Source: an uncultured Pelagibacteraceae bacterium (lineage in GTDB: Bacteria; Pseudomonadota; Alphaproteobacteria; Pelagibacterales; Pelagibacteraceae). From it: a stretch of 64,000 bases of DNA. Shown one piece after another: positions 31,300 to 41,114 of this stretch; position 1 is the first letter of the stretch, and each line of letters starts with the position of its first letter. The stretch spans positions 94,061-158,060 of the forward strand of contig CACKZV010000002.1 in assembly GCA_902604795.1 (NCBI GenBank), given 5' to 3'. The translations under genes were made by a program, and so were the position numbers. A model generated the notes under the pieces. That model saw only the letters and a program-made list of their open reading frames with translations, did no database searches and was not told the DNA's origin.

Positions 31300-31890
31300 C
31301 TAAGCCTGGGTATCTACTATTAACCAGTTAGGATTTTTTGATGTACTATCTTTTGTAAACTTCCAAGTATCAAGTACCTTTTTAACTTTTTGAGCATCAC
31401 CAGATACGACTTTATTATCTTTATCTTTTATGCAAGAAATAATTTCACTTACAAATTCAACAGTTACTTCAAGCATATTTTTATTTTGATTATGCTCTTT
31501 GATTTCTGCCGAATTAATACCGATAAACGTAGTATCAGAAGTGACATTTCTTGCTTTTTTGTCTTTGATTGCTTCGTCAAACTGCTCGTATACATTTTTT
31601 GCTAAAAGATTTTTTATAGATTTTAGGTCCCCTTTAGAGAAACTAGTAATAATGCTTTCATAAGCAATTTTAGCACCATTTAAAAAATCTTTCTTTGCCG
31701 CATCATCAAATGTATCAGCATTTAAAATAGGAGAAGTTTTTGTTTCTGGGACCTCTTCATGAGGAAAACTCGAATTAATATTTTCTTCAAAACCAGTTTT
31801 TTTACCTAAAATTCCTCTTAATCTTAGGAAAATAAAACCCGCTATCATTGCCAACAATATTATATCGATGTACTCAAAGCTGTAACTCAT
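31300..31890 (-). CDS. Tim44-like domain protein
   Basis: N-terminal TM, then DFLNGAKIAYESIITSFSKGDLKSIKNLLAKNVYEQF; typical neighbour of Smr/fxsA/secB. Confidence 0.88.
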   Translation of the reverse strand: MSYSFEYIDIILLAMIAGFIFLRLRGILGKKTGFEENINSSFPHEEVPETKTSPILNADTFDDAAKKDFLNGAKIAYESIITSFSKGDLKSIKNLLAKNVYEQFDEAIKDKKARNVTSDTTFIGINSAEIKEHNQNKNMLEVTVEFVSEIISCIKDKDNKVVSGDAQKVKKVLDTWKFTKDSTSKNPNWLIVDTQA

Positions 31891-31948
31891 ATATTAATAA
31901 TATTTACTATGTTGATTAATTTCAACCTGCAATTTACATTATAGACAA

Positions 31949-32377
31949 ATGAACACAGCAATAATTCTCATTTTAGGGATACCTCTTATTGAAATCTACC
32001 TATTTATAAAGGTTGGATCAGAAATAGGAGCTTTAAACACCATTTTATTAATTCTTACAACTGCAGTTGTGGGTATTTGGTACGCAAGATATGAAGGATT
32101 TAACACATTGCGTTCAGGGATGTCACAGTTAGTCAAAAATGAACTTCCACTTTATGAGATAGTTTCTGGAGCAGCAATTGCTTTTGCAGCTCTGCTACTA
32201 ATATTACCTGGATTTGCTACTGACATAATAGGAATTCTACTGGTATTTCCAATTACAAGAAAAATAATTTTAAGTAAATATTCCAAAAAGTATTCTACAA
32301 AAAATAAAAATAGTGGTAATAAAAAAAATTATATTGAAGGTGAGTATGAGGATATAGAAGATAAAGATGGAAAATAA
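31949..32377 (+). CDS. fxsA: FxsA family membrane protein
   Basis: LGIPLIEIYLFIKVGSEIGALNTILLILTTAVVGIWYARYEG. Confidence 0.92.
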   Translation: MNTAIILILGIPLIEIYLFIKVGSEIGALNTILLILTTAVVGIWYARYEGFNTLRSGMSQLVKNELPLYEIVSGAAIAFAALLLILPGFATDIIGILLVFPITRKIILSKYSKKYSTKNKNSGNKKNYIEGEYEDIEDKDGK

Positions 32378-32789
32378 ATACAAAATTATAATAAGTTATA
32401 TACAAGATTTATCAGTTGAAATACCTAGTCCTGAAGATTTAATAACAATTAGAAATACAACACCAGAATATAGAATGAGTGTTGATATAAGCTCAAAACC
32501 TTCAAAAAGGAAAATGATAGAAGTATTAACTACTTTGACTTATGCAAATCCAAATAAAAAAAAAGCTAAAGGTTATTTTCAAATTAAATATGCAACAGTT
32601 ATTGATATTTTAGATTTAAAAATTGAAAAAAAAGAATTAGAGAAAATAATTTTGTGTGATCTACAAACAAAAATATATCCTGACTTAGAGCAAAAGTTTT
32701 TGACCATTCTTAAAAATTCAGGTCTTCCTGATTTAAAATTTGGAAAAAAAGTTGATTTCGAGGAGTTATATAAAGCTAGACTAAATTAG
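32367..32789 (+). CDS. secB: Divergent SecB-like protein-export chaperone
   Basis: IISYIQDLSVEIPSPEDL resembles the SecB N-terminal signature; position fxsA-secB-dnaQ matches alphaproteobacterial synteny. Confidence 0.7.
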   Translation: MENKYKIIISYIQDLSVEIPSPEDLITIRNTTPEYRMSVDISSKPSKRKMIEVLTTLTYANPNKKKAKGYFQIKYATVIDILDLKIEKKELEKIILCDLQTKIYPDLEQKFLTILKNSGLPDLKFGKKVDFEELYKARLN

Positions 32790-33448
32790 AAATAATTTTT
32801 TTTTAAATTTTTTTTTAAAAATTCAGAGTGATCTAATAATTCCTTTTCAGAAGGTAAAACAATTTTTTTGTAGTAGTCACGTTTATCATCCAATGTGATT
32901 TTTGTTTCATTATTTTCAGCTAAATCAAAAGTAGGTTCTTTTTGATCAATAAGATTAATATAAACTTTTGCAAGTAACTCGCAGTCAATCAAGGCAGTGT
33001 GCTTTTCTCTTTTAGAATTATCAATTCTAAATCTTTTACATAATGCATCTAGGCTTATCCCAGATCCTGGAAATTTATTTCTAGCAAGATCTAAAGTATC
33101 AATTATATTTGAATTATTGATTTTGGGCTTACCTATTAAGGATAATTCGTTATTTAAATGCCCAATATCAAACTCAGCGTTGTGAATTATAATTTTTTTA
33201 TCCTGAATAAAAGATAAAAAATCTTCAGCAACTTCTGAAAATTTTTGTTTATTAGACAAAAATTCATCCGAGTATCCATGAACCTCGAAGGCTTTCTCTG
33301 ATACCTTTCTCTCTGGATTTAAATAAACGTGAAATATATTTTTGGTTACGACTAGATCATCTAACTCAATACATCCAATTTCAACAATTCTGTGCCCGTC
33401 TCTTACTGATAATCCTGTTGTTTCTGTATCAAGAACTATTTCTTTCAT
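32786..33448 (-). CDS. dnaQ: DNA polymerase III epsilon subunit
   Basis: EIVLDTETTGLSVRDGHRIVEIGCIEL, HNAEFDIGHLN, KREKHTALIDCELLAKVY. Confidence 0.95.
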   Translation of the reverse strand: MKEIVLDTETTGLSVRDGHRIVEIGCIELDDLVVTKNIFHVYLNPERKVSEKAFEVHGYSDEFLSNKQKFSEVAEDFLSFIQDKKIIIHNAEFDIGHLNNELSLIGKPKINNSNIIDTLDLARNKFPGSGISLDALCKRFRIDNSKREKHTALIDCELLAKVYINLIDQKEPTFDLAENNETKITLDDKRDYYKKIVLPSEKELLDHSEFLKKNLKKNYF

Positions 33449-34016
33449 CTAAAATTTTTCTTTTAATTATTTTAATATTTTTTTTTAAGCTTAGTAGTTT
33501 AAAATTGTTCTTAATAATGTAATTAGATATTCTCTTTTTATAAGCCAAAGATCTTTGTGATTTTCTTAGACTATCAATAATTTTTTTATTATAAAAAGGC
33601 CTTTTTTTAAGTCTTTTGTTTATCTCAATTTTATTTGATTGAACATAGATCAAATAAAAATTTTTGTCGAATAATTTATTTTCAACTAATAATGGTATAT
33701 CTAGCACTACCATTTTTTTTCTCTTATTTTTTTTAAAAAAAAATTGCATTCTCTGTCTAACGATAGGATGTACAATCTCTGAAATTTTTTTCAGATTTTT
33801 TTTGTTTGCTTTTACAATACTTCCAAGTTCATCTTTTTTTAAAGATTGTGATGTAATAAATTTTGGAAATTTCTTTTTTATTTTTTTATAACAAGATTTA
33901 TCATTTCTGTAGATATCACTCACCTCTCTATCAGCATTAAAAACTGGATAACCAAATTGTTTTGCAACAAAACTTTTGCCTGAACCTATATCACCTAAAA
34001 TACCAATTTTAATCAA
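33429..34016 (-). CDS. coaE: Dephospho-CoA kinase
   Basis: GILGDIGSGKSFVAKQFG, FNADREVSDIY, VVLDIPLLVENKLF. Confidence 0.93.
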   Translation of the reverse strand: MIKIGILGDIGSGKSFVAKQFGYPVFNADREVSDIYRNDKSCYKKIKKKFPKFITSQSLKKDELGSIVKANKKNLKKISEIVHPIVRQRMQFFFKKNKRKKMVVLDIPLLVENKLFDKNFYLIYVQSNKIEINKRLKKRPFYNKKIIDSLRKSQRSLAYKKRISNYIIKNNFKLLSLKKNIKIIKRKILDERNSS

Positions 34017-34804
34017 TTTAAAAGCTCCATGACTTTCTCGTCTACCTTGGGCTCAAAGTTATTCCATATTTTAAAGGAGGCTTGAGCTTGATAAACAAAC
34101 ATTTTTTTTCCATTTTCTATTTTATTTCCATTTTTTTTTGCGGATCCTAAGAAATTAGTTTCTGAAGGATTATATATGACATCATAAAAAAATTTTTCTG
34201 GGCTGATTTTAGAATAATCTAAAATAATATTTTCGTTATTTTTCAAGCCTAAGCTAGTTGCATTAATAATCATGTCAAAATCTGGTATTGTTCCCCATTT
34301 AATAATTTCGATTTCATTAAAGGTTTTTTTTAAATTTTCAGCTTTGCTCATCGTTCTATTGCTTATAAATATTTTTTTGGCACTCATATTTTTTAAAGCC
34401 ACTATTATTGATGGTGAAACTCCTCCCGCACCCAATATTAGTATATTTTTCCCAACAGTGTCATAATTTGTATGTTTGATGGCCAACTCAAATCCTTCTA
34501 TATCTGTATTGTGACCTATTACCATTCCATCTCTCAAATATATCGTATTTACTGATTGTGTTTTTTGAGCCTCATTGGATAGTTTATCTAAAAAAGGAAT
34601 TACAGAATTTTTAAAAGGAACAGTAACATTAATTCCATCAATTTTTTTTTCTCTTACTTCTTTAATTAAATTATCTAATTCTGATATATCTAATTTTTTT
34701 TTATCGTAAACAGCTTTCAAATTATTAGATTTTATCCAGTAATTATGTAACTTTGGTGATAAAGAATGTTCAATTGGGTTTCCTATAACAAGAAATTTTT
34801 TCAT
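34013..34804 (-). CDS. aroE: Shikimate dehydrogenase
   Basis: VIGNPIEHSLSPKLHNYW, GINVTVPFKN, LGAGGVSPSI. Confidence 0.95.
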   Translation of the reverse strand: MKKFLVIGNPIEHSLSPKLHNYWIKSNNLKAVYDKKKLDISELDNLIKEVREKKIDGINVTVPFKNSVIPFLDKLSNEAQKTQSVNTIYLRDGMVIGHNTDIEGFELAIKHTNYDTVGKNILILGAGGVSPSIIVALKNMSAKKIFISNRTMSKAENLKKTFNEIEIIKWGTIPDFDMIINATSLGLKNNENIILDYSKISPEKFFYDVIYNPSETNFLGSAKKNGNKIENGKKMFVYQAQASFKIWNNFEPKVDEKVMELLN

Positions 34805-35385
34805 TTTTGAAGTTCTAAATATTCCTTAATTTTTTTAATAGGTAAGCCCATTATCGTGTCTTCATCACCATCAATTTTTGAAAATAAAGCCCTTCCTTCT
34901 CCTTCAATTTGATAGACATTATAAGCATACAGAGCCTCATCGCTTATTTTATTTAAATAAGTGATTAATTCATTTTCAGAAAAATGCTTCATGGTTAAGT
35001 AAGCTTTATCAGTATAGTTCCAAACCATGGATCCATTTTTAGATATACAAACCGAACTGATCAAAGAGTGTCTTTTTCCATTTAGATTCTTCAAAATACT
35101 TAAAGCTTCTTCCCTACTCTCTGGTTTTGATATTAACTCCCCTCTCAGATCAATCACACTATCTGCTCCTAAAACTAAAGTATTATTAACTTTTTGACTT
35201 ACCTTATTTGCTTTCAATTCTGCAAGATTTTTAGAGATAATTTCAGGTGAAGCACCCTCTTTTAATAGACTTTCTTTTATTGGTTCTTCGTCAATATTTG
35301 ATATTTCAACCCTATTATTAATATTGTGATTATCTAAAATTTCTTTTCTTACCTTACTTTTAGAAGCTAAAATAATGTTAGGCAT
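34801..35385 (-). CDS. maf: Maf-like nucleotide pyrophosphatase
   Basis: IILASKSKVRKEIL, VLGADSVIDL, LKNLNGKRHSLISSV, YQIEGEG. Confidence 0.93.
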   Translation of the reverse strand: MPNIILASKSKVRKEILDNHNINNRVEISNIDEEPIKESLLKEGASPEIISKNLAELKANKVSQKVNNTLVLGADSVIDLRGELISKPESREEALSILKNLNGKRHSLISSVCISKNGSMVWNYTDKAYLTMKHFSENELITYLNKISDEALYAYNVYQIEGEGRALFSKIDGDEDTIMGLPIKKIKEYLELQK

Positions 35386-36205
35386 TTTTTTTATTTTTTA
35401 TTTCGTAAATTTTAATTACAGATGCTGCTGTTTCTTCAACTGACTTTCTAGTCACGTCTATTGTGGGCCAGTTGTTCTCTTTAAATATCTTTTTAGAACT
35501 ATCTAATTCATCCCTAATTTTGTCTATGTTTACGTACTCACTATTTTGATCTTCTTTAAGAGAATTCAATCTGTTTTTTCTTAAATCATATAGTCTATCA
35601 GCCTCAGTTACTAAACCTACAACACAGGGAGAAAAATTTTTTTCTGTAACTTTTGGTGGAATAGAGTTTTTGTTTACTAATGGAATATTTGAAGTTTTAA
35701 AACCTCTATTAGCTAAATAAATTGCTGTTGGAGTTTTACTTGTCCTGCTTACTCCTAACAGAATGATATCAGATTTTTCTATATCATCAGTCTGATTACC
35801 ATCATCATGATTCATAGTAAACTGAATAGCTTCAATTCTATCGTAGTATTCTTCATTAAGAATGTGTTGACCGCTTGGTTGATGCGAAGCTTTTTGATTG
35901 AGCACTTTTGAAAAATTTAATATTAAATCTCCAAGGACACCAAAACACGGTATTTCTCTTTCATAAGCCTTTTCTGTAAGATACTTTGCAAGTTTACTGT
36001 TCACTATTGTATATAAAATTATAGAATTTTTATCTTTCTTCGCTTGTTTTAGAATACTTAAGGTTTGACTTTCGGTACGGGTAAAAGAAAAATGATTAGT
36101 TTCATATTCAAAATTAGGAAATTGTGCCTTTAATGCCAAAAAAATTCTATCTAATGTCTCACCAGTAGAATCCGATATTAAGTAAATTTGATATAAGTTT
36201 CTCAT
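35378..36205 (-). CDS. Pyruvate,phosphate dikinase/PEP synthase regulatory kinase-phosphorylase (DUF299)
   Basis: LISDSTGETLDRI, LGVSRTSKTPTAIYLANRGFKTSNIPLV, TRKSVEETAASVI. Confidence 0.94.
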   Translation of the reverse strand: MRNLYQIYLISDSTGETLDRIFLALKAQFPNFEYETNHFSFTRTESQTLSILKQAKKDKNSIILYTIVNSKLAKYLTEKAYEREIPCFGVLGDLILNFSKVLNQKASHQPSGQHILNEEYYDRIEAIQFTMNHDDGNQTDDIEKSDIILLGVSRTSKTPTAIYLANRGFKTSNIPLVNKNSIPPKVTEKNFSPCVVGLVTEADRLYDLRKNRLNSLKEDQNSEYVNIDKIRDELDSSKKIFKENNWPTIDVTRKSVEETAASVIKIYEIKNKKNA

Positions 36206-36489
36206 GTATAAAGTGTTTATAAACTATTAGTTAAATAAGAAAAATGCAGATTTATGCTTTGAAGACATAGAACTTATTTTTTTTCCTATAAAATTAAGTG
36301 AATTATAAAATGTGATAATAGTTATCCAAAATGTGTATAAAATCTGAATATTGTTAATTTATTCATATAAATTCTTATTAATTTAAGATCAAAATTGTTG
36401 ATAATAAGTTAATTAATTGTGTAAATTGACTAATTTACGTTATTCACAATACATAATACTAATAAAGTAAATAATATATATCTATCTAT
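36206..36489. other. oriC: Candidate chromosomal replication origin (oriC)
   Basis: Longest intergenic gap noticed in the window, directly upstream of hemE; DnaA-box-like 9-mers TTATACACA (36332-36340, minus), TTATTCACA (36440-36448, plus), TTATCCAAA (36322-36330, plus), ATTTACACA (36418-36426, minus); AT-only tract before hemE. Confidence 0.7.
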
Positions 36490-37491
36490 ATGAGTCCCAT
36501 AAGCAACTGTATTAAAAATAAAGATACTAAATCAAATCCTATATGGTTGATGAGACAAGCAGGAAGATATCTTCCAGAGTTTCGAGATATTAGAAAAAAA
36601 AACCAAGATTTTATCAAACTTTGTCTAAATAGTGATTTGGCATCAGAAATTACTCTTCAACCCATTAAAAGGTTTGGATTTGATGGAGCTGTAATATTTT
36701 CAGATATTTTAATTTTGCCCTATGGACTTGGTCAAAATGTAAAATTTGAAAAAAATTTTGGACCTAAATTAGGAAACATAGATCTAGAAAAAATAAAAAA
36801 CATCGATGAAGTAAATTTTACTGAAAAAGTTTATACAGTCTATAAAGCAATCTCAAAAACATCAAAAGACCCCTTAATGAAGAAAAGGGATATGATTGGA
36901 TTTGTCGGAGCTCCGTGGACCATTCTTGTTTATATGATTAATAAATCTTCTCCTAAAAAAGGTTTATCAAATGAATTTTTTAAAGATGATTTTTTAATTA
37001 ATAGACTTCTAGGAATTATAGAAAAATTTTTAAAACTTCATATAAAAAATCAAATTGAAGCAGGAGCTCAAGTCATTCAAATCTTCGATAGTTGGGCTGG
37101 ATTATTGGAAGATAAAATTCCAGAATATATTTATATACCAACCCTTAACATTGTTGAATATATAAAAAAACTAGGAGTTCCTGTTATTTGTTTTCCCAGA
37201 GGTATAAAAGATTACAAAAATTTTTGTGAAATTGTTAAACCCGATGCTGTAAACATAGATTATGATGTTGACCCAAGGAAAATAGTCAATGAAATCAAAA
37301 TACCAATACAAGGCGGCCTTGACCCAAAAATATTATTAGCTGATCAAAAAACTCTCAAAATAGAAGTTGAAAAATATCTTGGTATTTTTAAAGATCATCC
37401 ATACATTTTTAATTTAGGTCACGGAATACTACCTGAGACTAAAATTGAAATGGTTGAAGAACTAATCAAGATTGTAAGAAATTTTAAATGA
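36490..37491 (+). CDS. hemE: Uroporphyrinogen decarboxylase
   Basis: PIWLMRQAGRYLPEFRDIR, GFVGAPWTILVYM, NLGHGILPET. Confidence 0.97.
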   Translation: MSPISNCIKNKDTKSNPIWLMRQAGRYLPEFRDIRKKNQDFIKLCLNSDLASEITLQPIKRFGFDGAVIFSDILILPYGLGQNVKFEKNFGPKLGNIDLEKIKNIDEVNFTEKVYTVYKAISKTSKDPLMKKRDMIGFVGAPWTILVYMINKSSPKKGLSNEFFKDDFLINRLLGIIEKFLKLHIKNQIEAGAQVIQIFDSWAGLLEDKIPEYIYIPTLNIVEYIKKLGVPVICFPRGIKDYKNFCEIVKPDAVNIDYDVDPRKIVNEIKIPIQGGLDPKILLADQKTLKIEVEKYLGIFKDHPYIFNLGHGILPETKIEMVEELIKIVRNFK

Positions 37492-38480
37492 CGCCAGACC
37501 ATCCAAAAATTAACTATGGAAAGACAGGTATTTTGATTGTTAATCTTGGTACACCTGACTCTACGAGTTGGTTAGATATTAGGAAATATTTAAAAGAATT
37601 CCTATCAGACAGACGAGTAATTGAAGTTAATCCCTTAATTTGGCAGGCAATACTTAACTTATTTATACTTACTTTCAGACCCTCTAAAACTGCGAAAGCC
37701 TATAAAGAAATATGGATGAATGATAAAAACATGTCTCCTTTAAGATATTTTACAGAAAGACAAGCAGAAAAGCTATCTAATCAAATTGGCAAAGAAGATT
37801 TAATTGTCGATTTCGCAATGAGATATGGAAATCCAAGTATCAAAAATAAAATTCATGGTCTTCAAAAAAAGGGTTGTGAAAATTTAATTGTGCTTCCATT
37901 GTATCCACAATATGCAGCAGCAACAACAGCAACCGTTTGTGATGAAGTTTATAGAACTTTAATGAAAATGAGGTGGCAACCAAACCTTAAAATAATTCCT
38001 CATTATGAGTCTGAACCATTATATATTGAGGCGATTAAAAATAGTATTTTAAAAAAGATAAGTGAAATTAATTGGAAGCCTGATTTAATAATTGCATCAT
38101 ATCATGGAATTCCAAAAAAATATTTTGATAAAGGTGATCCTTATCATTGTTATTGTCACAAAACTACCAGATTGATTTCAGAACAGTATTCAGATATTGA
38201 AATAAAGACTACCTTTCAATCTAGATTTGGTCCACAAGAGTGGTTGCAACCTTACACAGATAAAACTCTTGAAGCTCTACCTAAAGAAGGTAAAAAAAAT
38301 ATTTTGGTTATTTGCCCTGGATTTTCATCTGATTGTGTAGAAACCCTCGAAGAAATATCGATCCAAGGAAAAGAAAGTTTTATCAAATCAGGAGGTGAAA
38401 ATTTTGAAATGGTACCATGTTTAAACGATAGTGAAGATCATATTTCATTGTTAAAACATCTAGTTACAAAAAACTTATAA
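37488..38480 (+). CDS. hemH: Ferrochelatase
   Basis: GILIVNLGTPDS, PLYPQYAAATTATV, SYHGIPKKYFDKGDPY, FQSRFGPQEWLQPYTD. Confidence 0.97.
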   Translation: MTPDHPKINYGKTGILIVNLGTPDSTSWLDIRKYLKEFLSDRRVIEVNPLIWQAILNLFILTFRPSKTAKAYKEIWMNDKNMSPLRYFTERQAEKLSNQIGKEDLIVDFAMRYGNPSIKNKIHGLQKKGCENLIVLPLYPQYAAATTATVCDEVYRTLMKMRWQPNLKIIPHYESEPLYIEAIKNSILKKISEINWKPDLIIASYHGIPKKYFDKGDPYHCYCHKTTRLISEQYSDIEIKTTFQSRFGPQEWLQPYTDKTLEALPKEGKKNILVICPGFSSDCVETLEEISIQGKESFIKSGGENFEMVPCLNDSEDHISLLKHLVTKNL

Positions 38481-38483
38481 CTT

Positions 38484-38918
38484 ATGAGTGGATATCTTTT
38501 ATTTAAATCTCTTCACTTAATTGCAGTTATTTCTTGGATGGCTGGACTGTTATATTTACCAAGAATATTTGTTTATCACGTAGAAAACTTTGAAAAAGAA
38601 CAAGCTACAGAAATTTTCGAGACAATGGAAAGAAAGCTTTACAATTACATAATGAGACCAGCTATGATTTTATCTTGGTTATTTGGAATTATTTTAATTT
38701 GGATTAATGGTATAGAAAGTCTTGCCTTTTTATGGGTTCAGATTAAAATAATTTTAGTTATAATTTTGACCATATATCATGAATACCTTGGTAAATGTAT
38801 GCGTTTGCTTAAATTAAAAGAAAACAAAAAATCCTCAAAATTTTATAGAATTATCAATGAAATTCCTACCGTTTTACTTGTTTTTATTGTTTTTATAGTA
38901 GTTTTTAAACCTCTCTAG
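38484..38918 (+). CDS. hemJ: Protoporphyrinogen oxidase HemJ
   Basis: FKSLHLIAVISWMAGLLYLPRIFVYHVE, MERKLYNYIMRPAM. Confidence 0.92.
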   Translation: MSGYLLFKSLHLIAVISWMAGLLYLPRIFVYHVENFEKEQATEIFETMERKLYNYIMRPAMILSWLFGIILIWINGIESLAFLWVQIKIILVIILTIYHEYLGKCMRLLKLKENKKSSKFYRIINEIPTVLLVFIVFIVVFKPL

Positions 38919-38977
38919 GGTTGAAATTTTTAAATCAGTATATATATTTAATTCATCTTTAACCAAAACTTCCAAAC

Positions 38978-40249
38978 ATGAATATTCAAGAATTAAAAGA
39001 AAAAACATCCGAAAAGTTAATTACTGAGGCTGAAAAGCTTGGTATTGAAAATGCTAGTACATTACGTAGACAAGAAATTTATTTTGCAATCTTAAAAAAG
39101 CTTGCAGAAAAAGGAGAAGAAATTACGGGTGGAGGAGTTTTGCAATTACTGCAAGATGGTTTTGGTTTCTTAAGAGCGATGGAATCCAATTATTTGCCAG
39201 GTGCAGATGATATATATGTAAGCCCTAATCAAATAAGACGTTTTGGTCTAAGAACTGGAGACTCGGTAGAAGGACCAATCAGATCTCCAAAAGATGGAGA
39301 AAGATATTTTGCACTTCTTCAAGTAAGTAAAATAAATTTTGAAGAACCAGATAAATTTAAACATAAAATTGCATTTGATAACTTAACTCCTTTATATCCA
39401 AACAAACAATTAGGCATGGAAGTAGAAAACAATAAGATTGAAAAAAAACCTGATTTAACACCTAGGCTAATTGATTTAGTAAGTCCTATTGGAAAAGGTC
39501 AAAGATCGTTAATAATATCACCTCCAAAAGCTGGTAAAACAATGATTTTACAAAGTATAGCAAACTCAATAACTGCCAATCATCCAGAATGCTATTTAAT
39601 GGTCTTGTTGATAGACGAAAGGCCAGAGGAAGTTACAGATATGCAAAGGACTGTAAAGGGAGAGGTTATCAGTTCAACTTTTGATGAACCGGCACAACGT
39701 CATGTAGCTGTAGCTGAAATGGTAATTGAAAAAGCTAAAAGATTGACTGAACATAAAAAAGATGTTGTAATTTTACTAGATTCTATAACAAGATTAGGCA
39801 GAGCATATAATGCGGTTGTACCAAGTTCTGGAAAAGTCTTGACTGGTGGAGTCGATGCAAACGCTCTCCAAAGACCTAAAAGATTTTTTGGGGCAGCTAG
39901 AAACATTGAAGAAGGTGGCTCCTTAACAATAATTGCAACTGCCTTAATTGATACAGGTAGTAGGATGGATGAAGTGATTTTTGAAGAGTTTAAAGGAACA
40001 GGAAATAGTGAGACTATTCTAGATAGAAAAATTTCAGAAAAAAGGATATATCCCGCAATTGATATTACTAAATCAGGGACAAGACGTGAAGAACTGATAT
40101 TTGATAAAAACGATCTTCAAAAAATGAATGTATTAAGAAGGATAATTGCTCCGATGGGATCGATGGATGCCATTGATTTTATAAATTCTAAATTAAAGTC
40201 AACAAAAAACAATGCTGAGTTTTTTAATTCAATGAATAAACCATCATAG
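38978..40249 (+). CDS. rho: Transcription termination factor Rho
   Basis: [65 protein letters not shown]. Confidence 0.98.
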   Translation: MNIQELKEKTSEKLITEAEKLGIENASTLRRQEIYFAILKKLAEKGEEITGGGVLQLLQDGFGFLRAMESNYLPGADDIYVSPNQIRRFGLRTGDSVEGPIRSPKDGERYFALLQVSKINFEEPDKFKHKIAFDNLTPLYPNKQLGMEVENNKIEKKPDLTPRLIDLVSPIGKGQRSLIISPPKAGKTMILQSIANSITANHPECYLMVLLIDERPEEVTDMQRTVKGEVISSTFDEPAQRHVAVAEMVIEKAKRLTEHKKDVVILLDSITRLGRAYNAVVPSSGKVLTGGVDANALQRPKRFFGAARNIEEGGSLTIIATALIDTGSRMDEVIFEEFKGTGNSETILDRKISEKRIYPAIDITKSGTRREELIFDKNDLQKMNVLRRIIAPMGSMDAIDFINSKLKSTKNNAEFFNSMNKPS

Positions 40250-40252
40250 AGT

Positions 40253-41113
40253 TTAAAGATAATTTAATTCTTTCATTTCTGCTTCAAATTTTTTCTCTAT
40301 ATCGTCAGAAATCTTAGTATCTAAAATCTTTTTCCAATCGTTTTTTGGTCCAAGAAAAAAAAATTTATTTTTTGTCCCTTCTTTATTTACAGTACTTTCT
40401 GTAAAACCGTTCTCTTTTTCCATCTTTTCTAATTTTTCAAATGAACTTAAGTTAATTGCACTATCAATTTGGTCTTCAGTAAATTTTAACTTCAATAAAT
40501 TTCCAACAAAATCAGCAATTTTTGTAAATTCGTTTTTTGGATTTTCGGTTAAATCCTCATATTTAACTAGTAGATAGTTATAACTCATATGTTTCCAAGA
40601 TAAATAGTTCGTTTTCCATGAACCTACAAATTGTTTGAGAGGAAATATTTTACTTTTCATGAATATTTTCTTTTGTTTTTCAGACATAGCTAGAATTTTA
40701 TTTTCATCAAACATAAATTCTTTAGCTTCAATATAATTAGACAATGAGTAATGATTTTTCAAAGAGGTAATTACATTTCTTGGATCTCTTACAATATAAA
40801 TAGCTCCAAGTGTATTATCAGTATTGGTAAATGGGTGTCCTTTGTAATTACCTAGCATATTGTGCGTCTTAAAAAATCTTAAATGTTTATTTGAATTCAC
40901 TTTGTTTTGTGAGGCTATCCAATTCTTTGCTATTTCATCTAAGTCAAATAAGTCAGAGACCAAACCTTCGTATTGAGTAGAATGAGGGTAGGCCATGATT
41001 GCTTTTAAGTGATTTAAATTAAGATCAGTCCTTTTACCCATCAATAGTGAAAGAATGTAAAATCTTAACCAAGTATTTCCACTTTTAGGGTATGAAGCTA
41101 ACCAAATAATCAT
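40253..41113 (-). CDS. Sulfotransferase domain protein (tandem copy B)
   Basis: MIIWLASYPKSGNTWLRF, IVRDPRNVITSLKNHYSLS; start trimmed by homology to its paralogs. Confidence 0.9.
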   Translation of the reverse strand: MIIWLASYPKSGNTWLRFYILSLLMGKRTDLNLNHLKAIMAYPHSTQYEGLVSDLFDLDEIAKNWIASQNKVNSNKHLRFFKTHNMLGNYKGHPFTNTDNTLGAIYIVRDPRNVITSLKNHYSLSNYIEAKEFMFDENKILAMSEKQKKIFMKSKIFPLKQFVGSWKTNYLSWKHMSYNYLLVKYEDLTENPKNEFTKIADFVGNLLKLKFTEDQIDSAINLSSFEKLEKMEKENGFTESTVNKEGTKNKFFFLGPKNDWKKILDTKISDDIEKKFEAEMKELNYL

Positions 41114-41114
41114 T

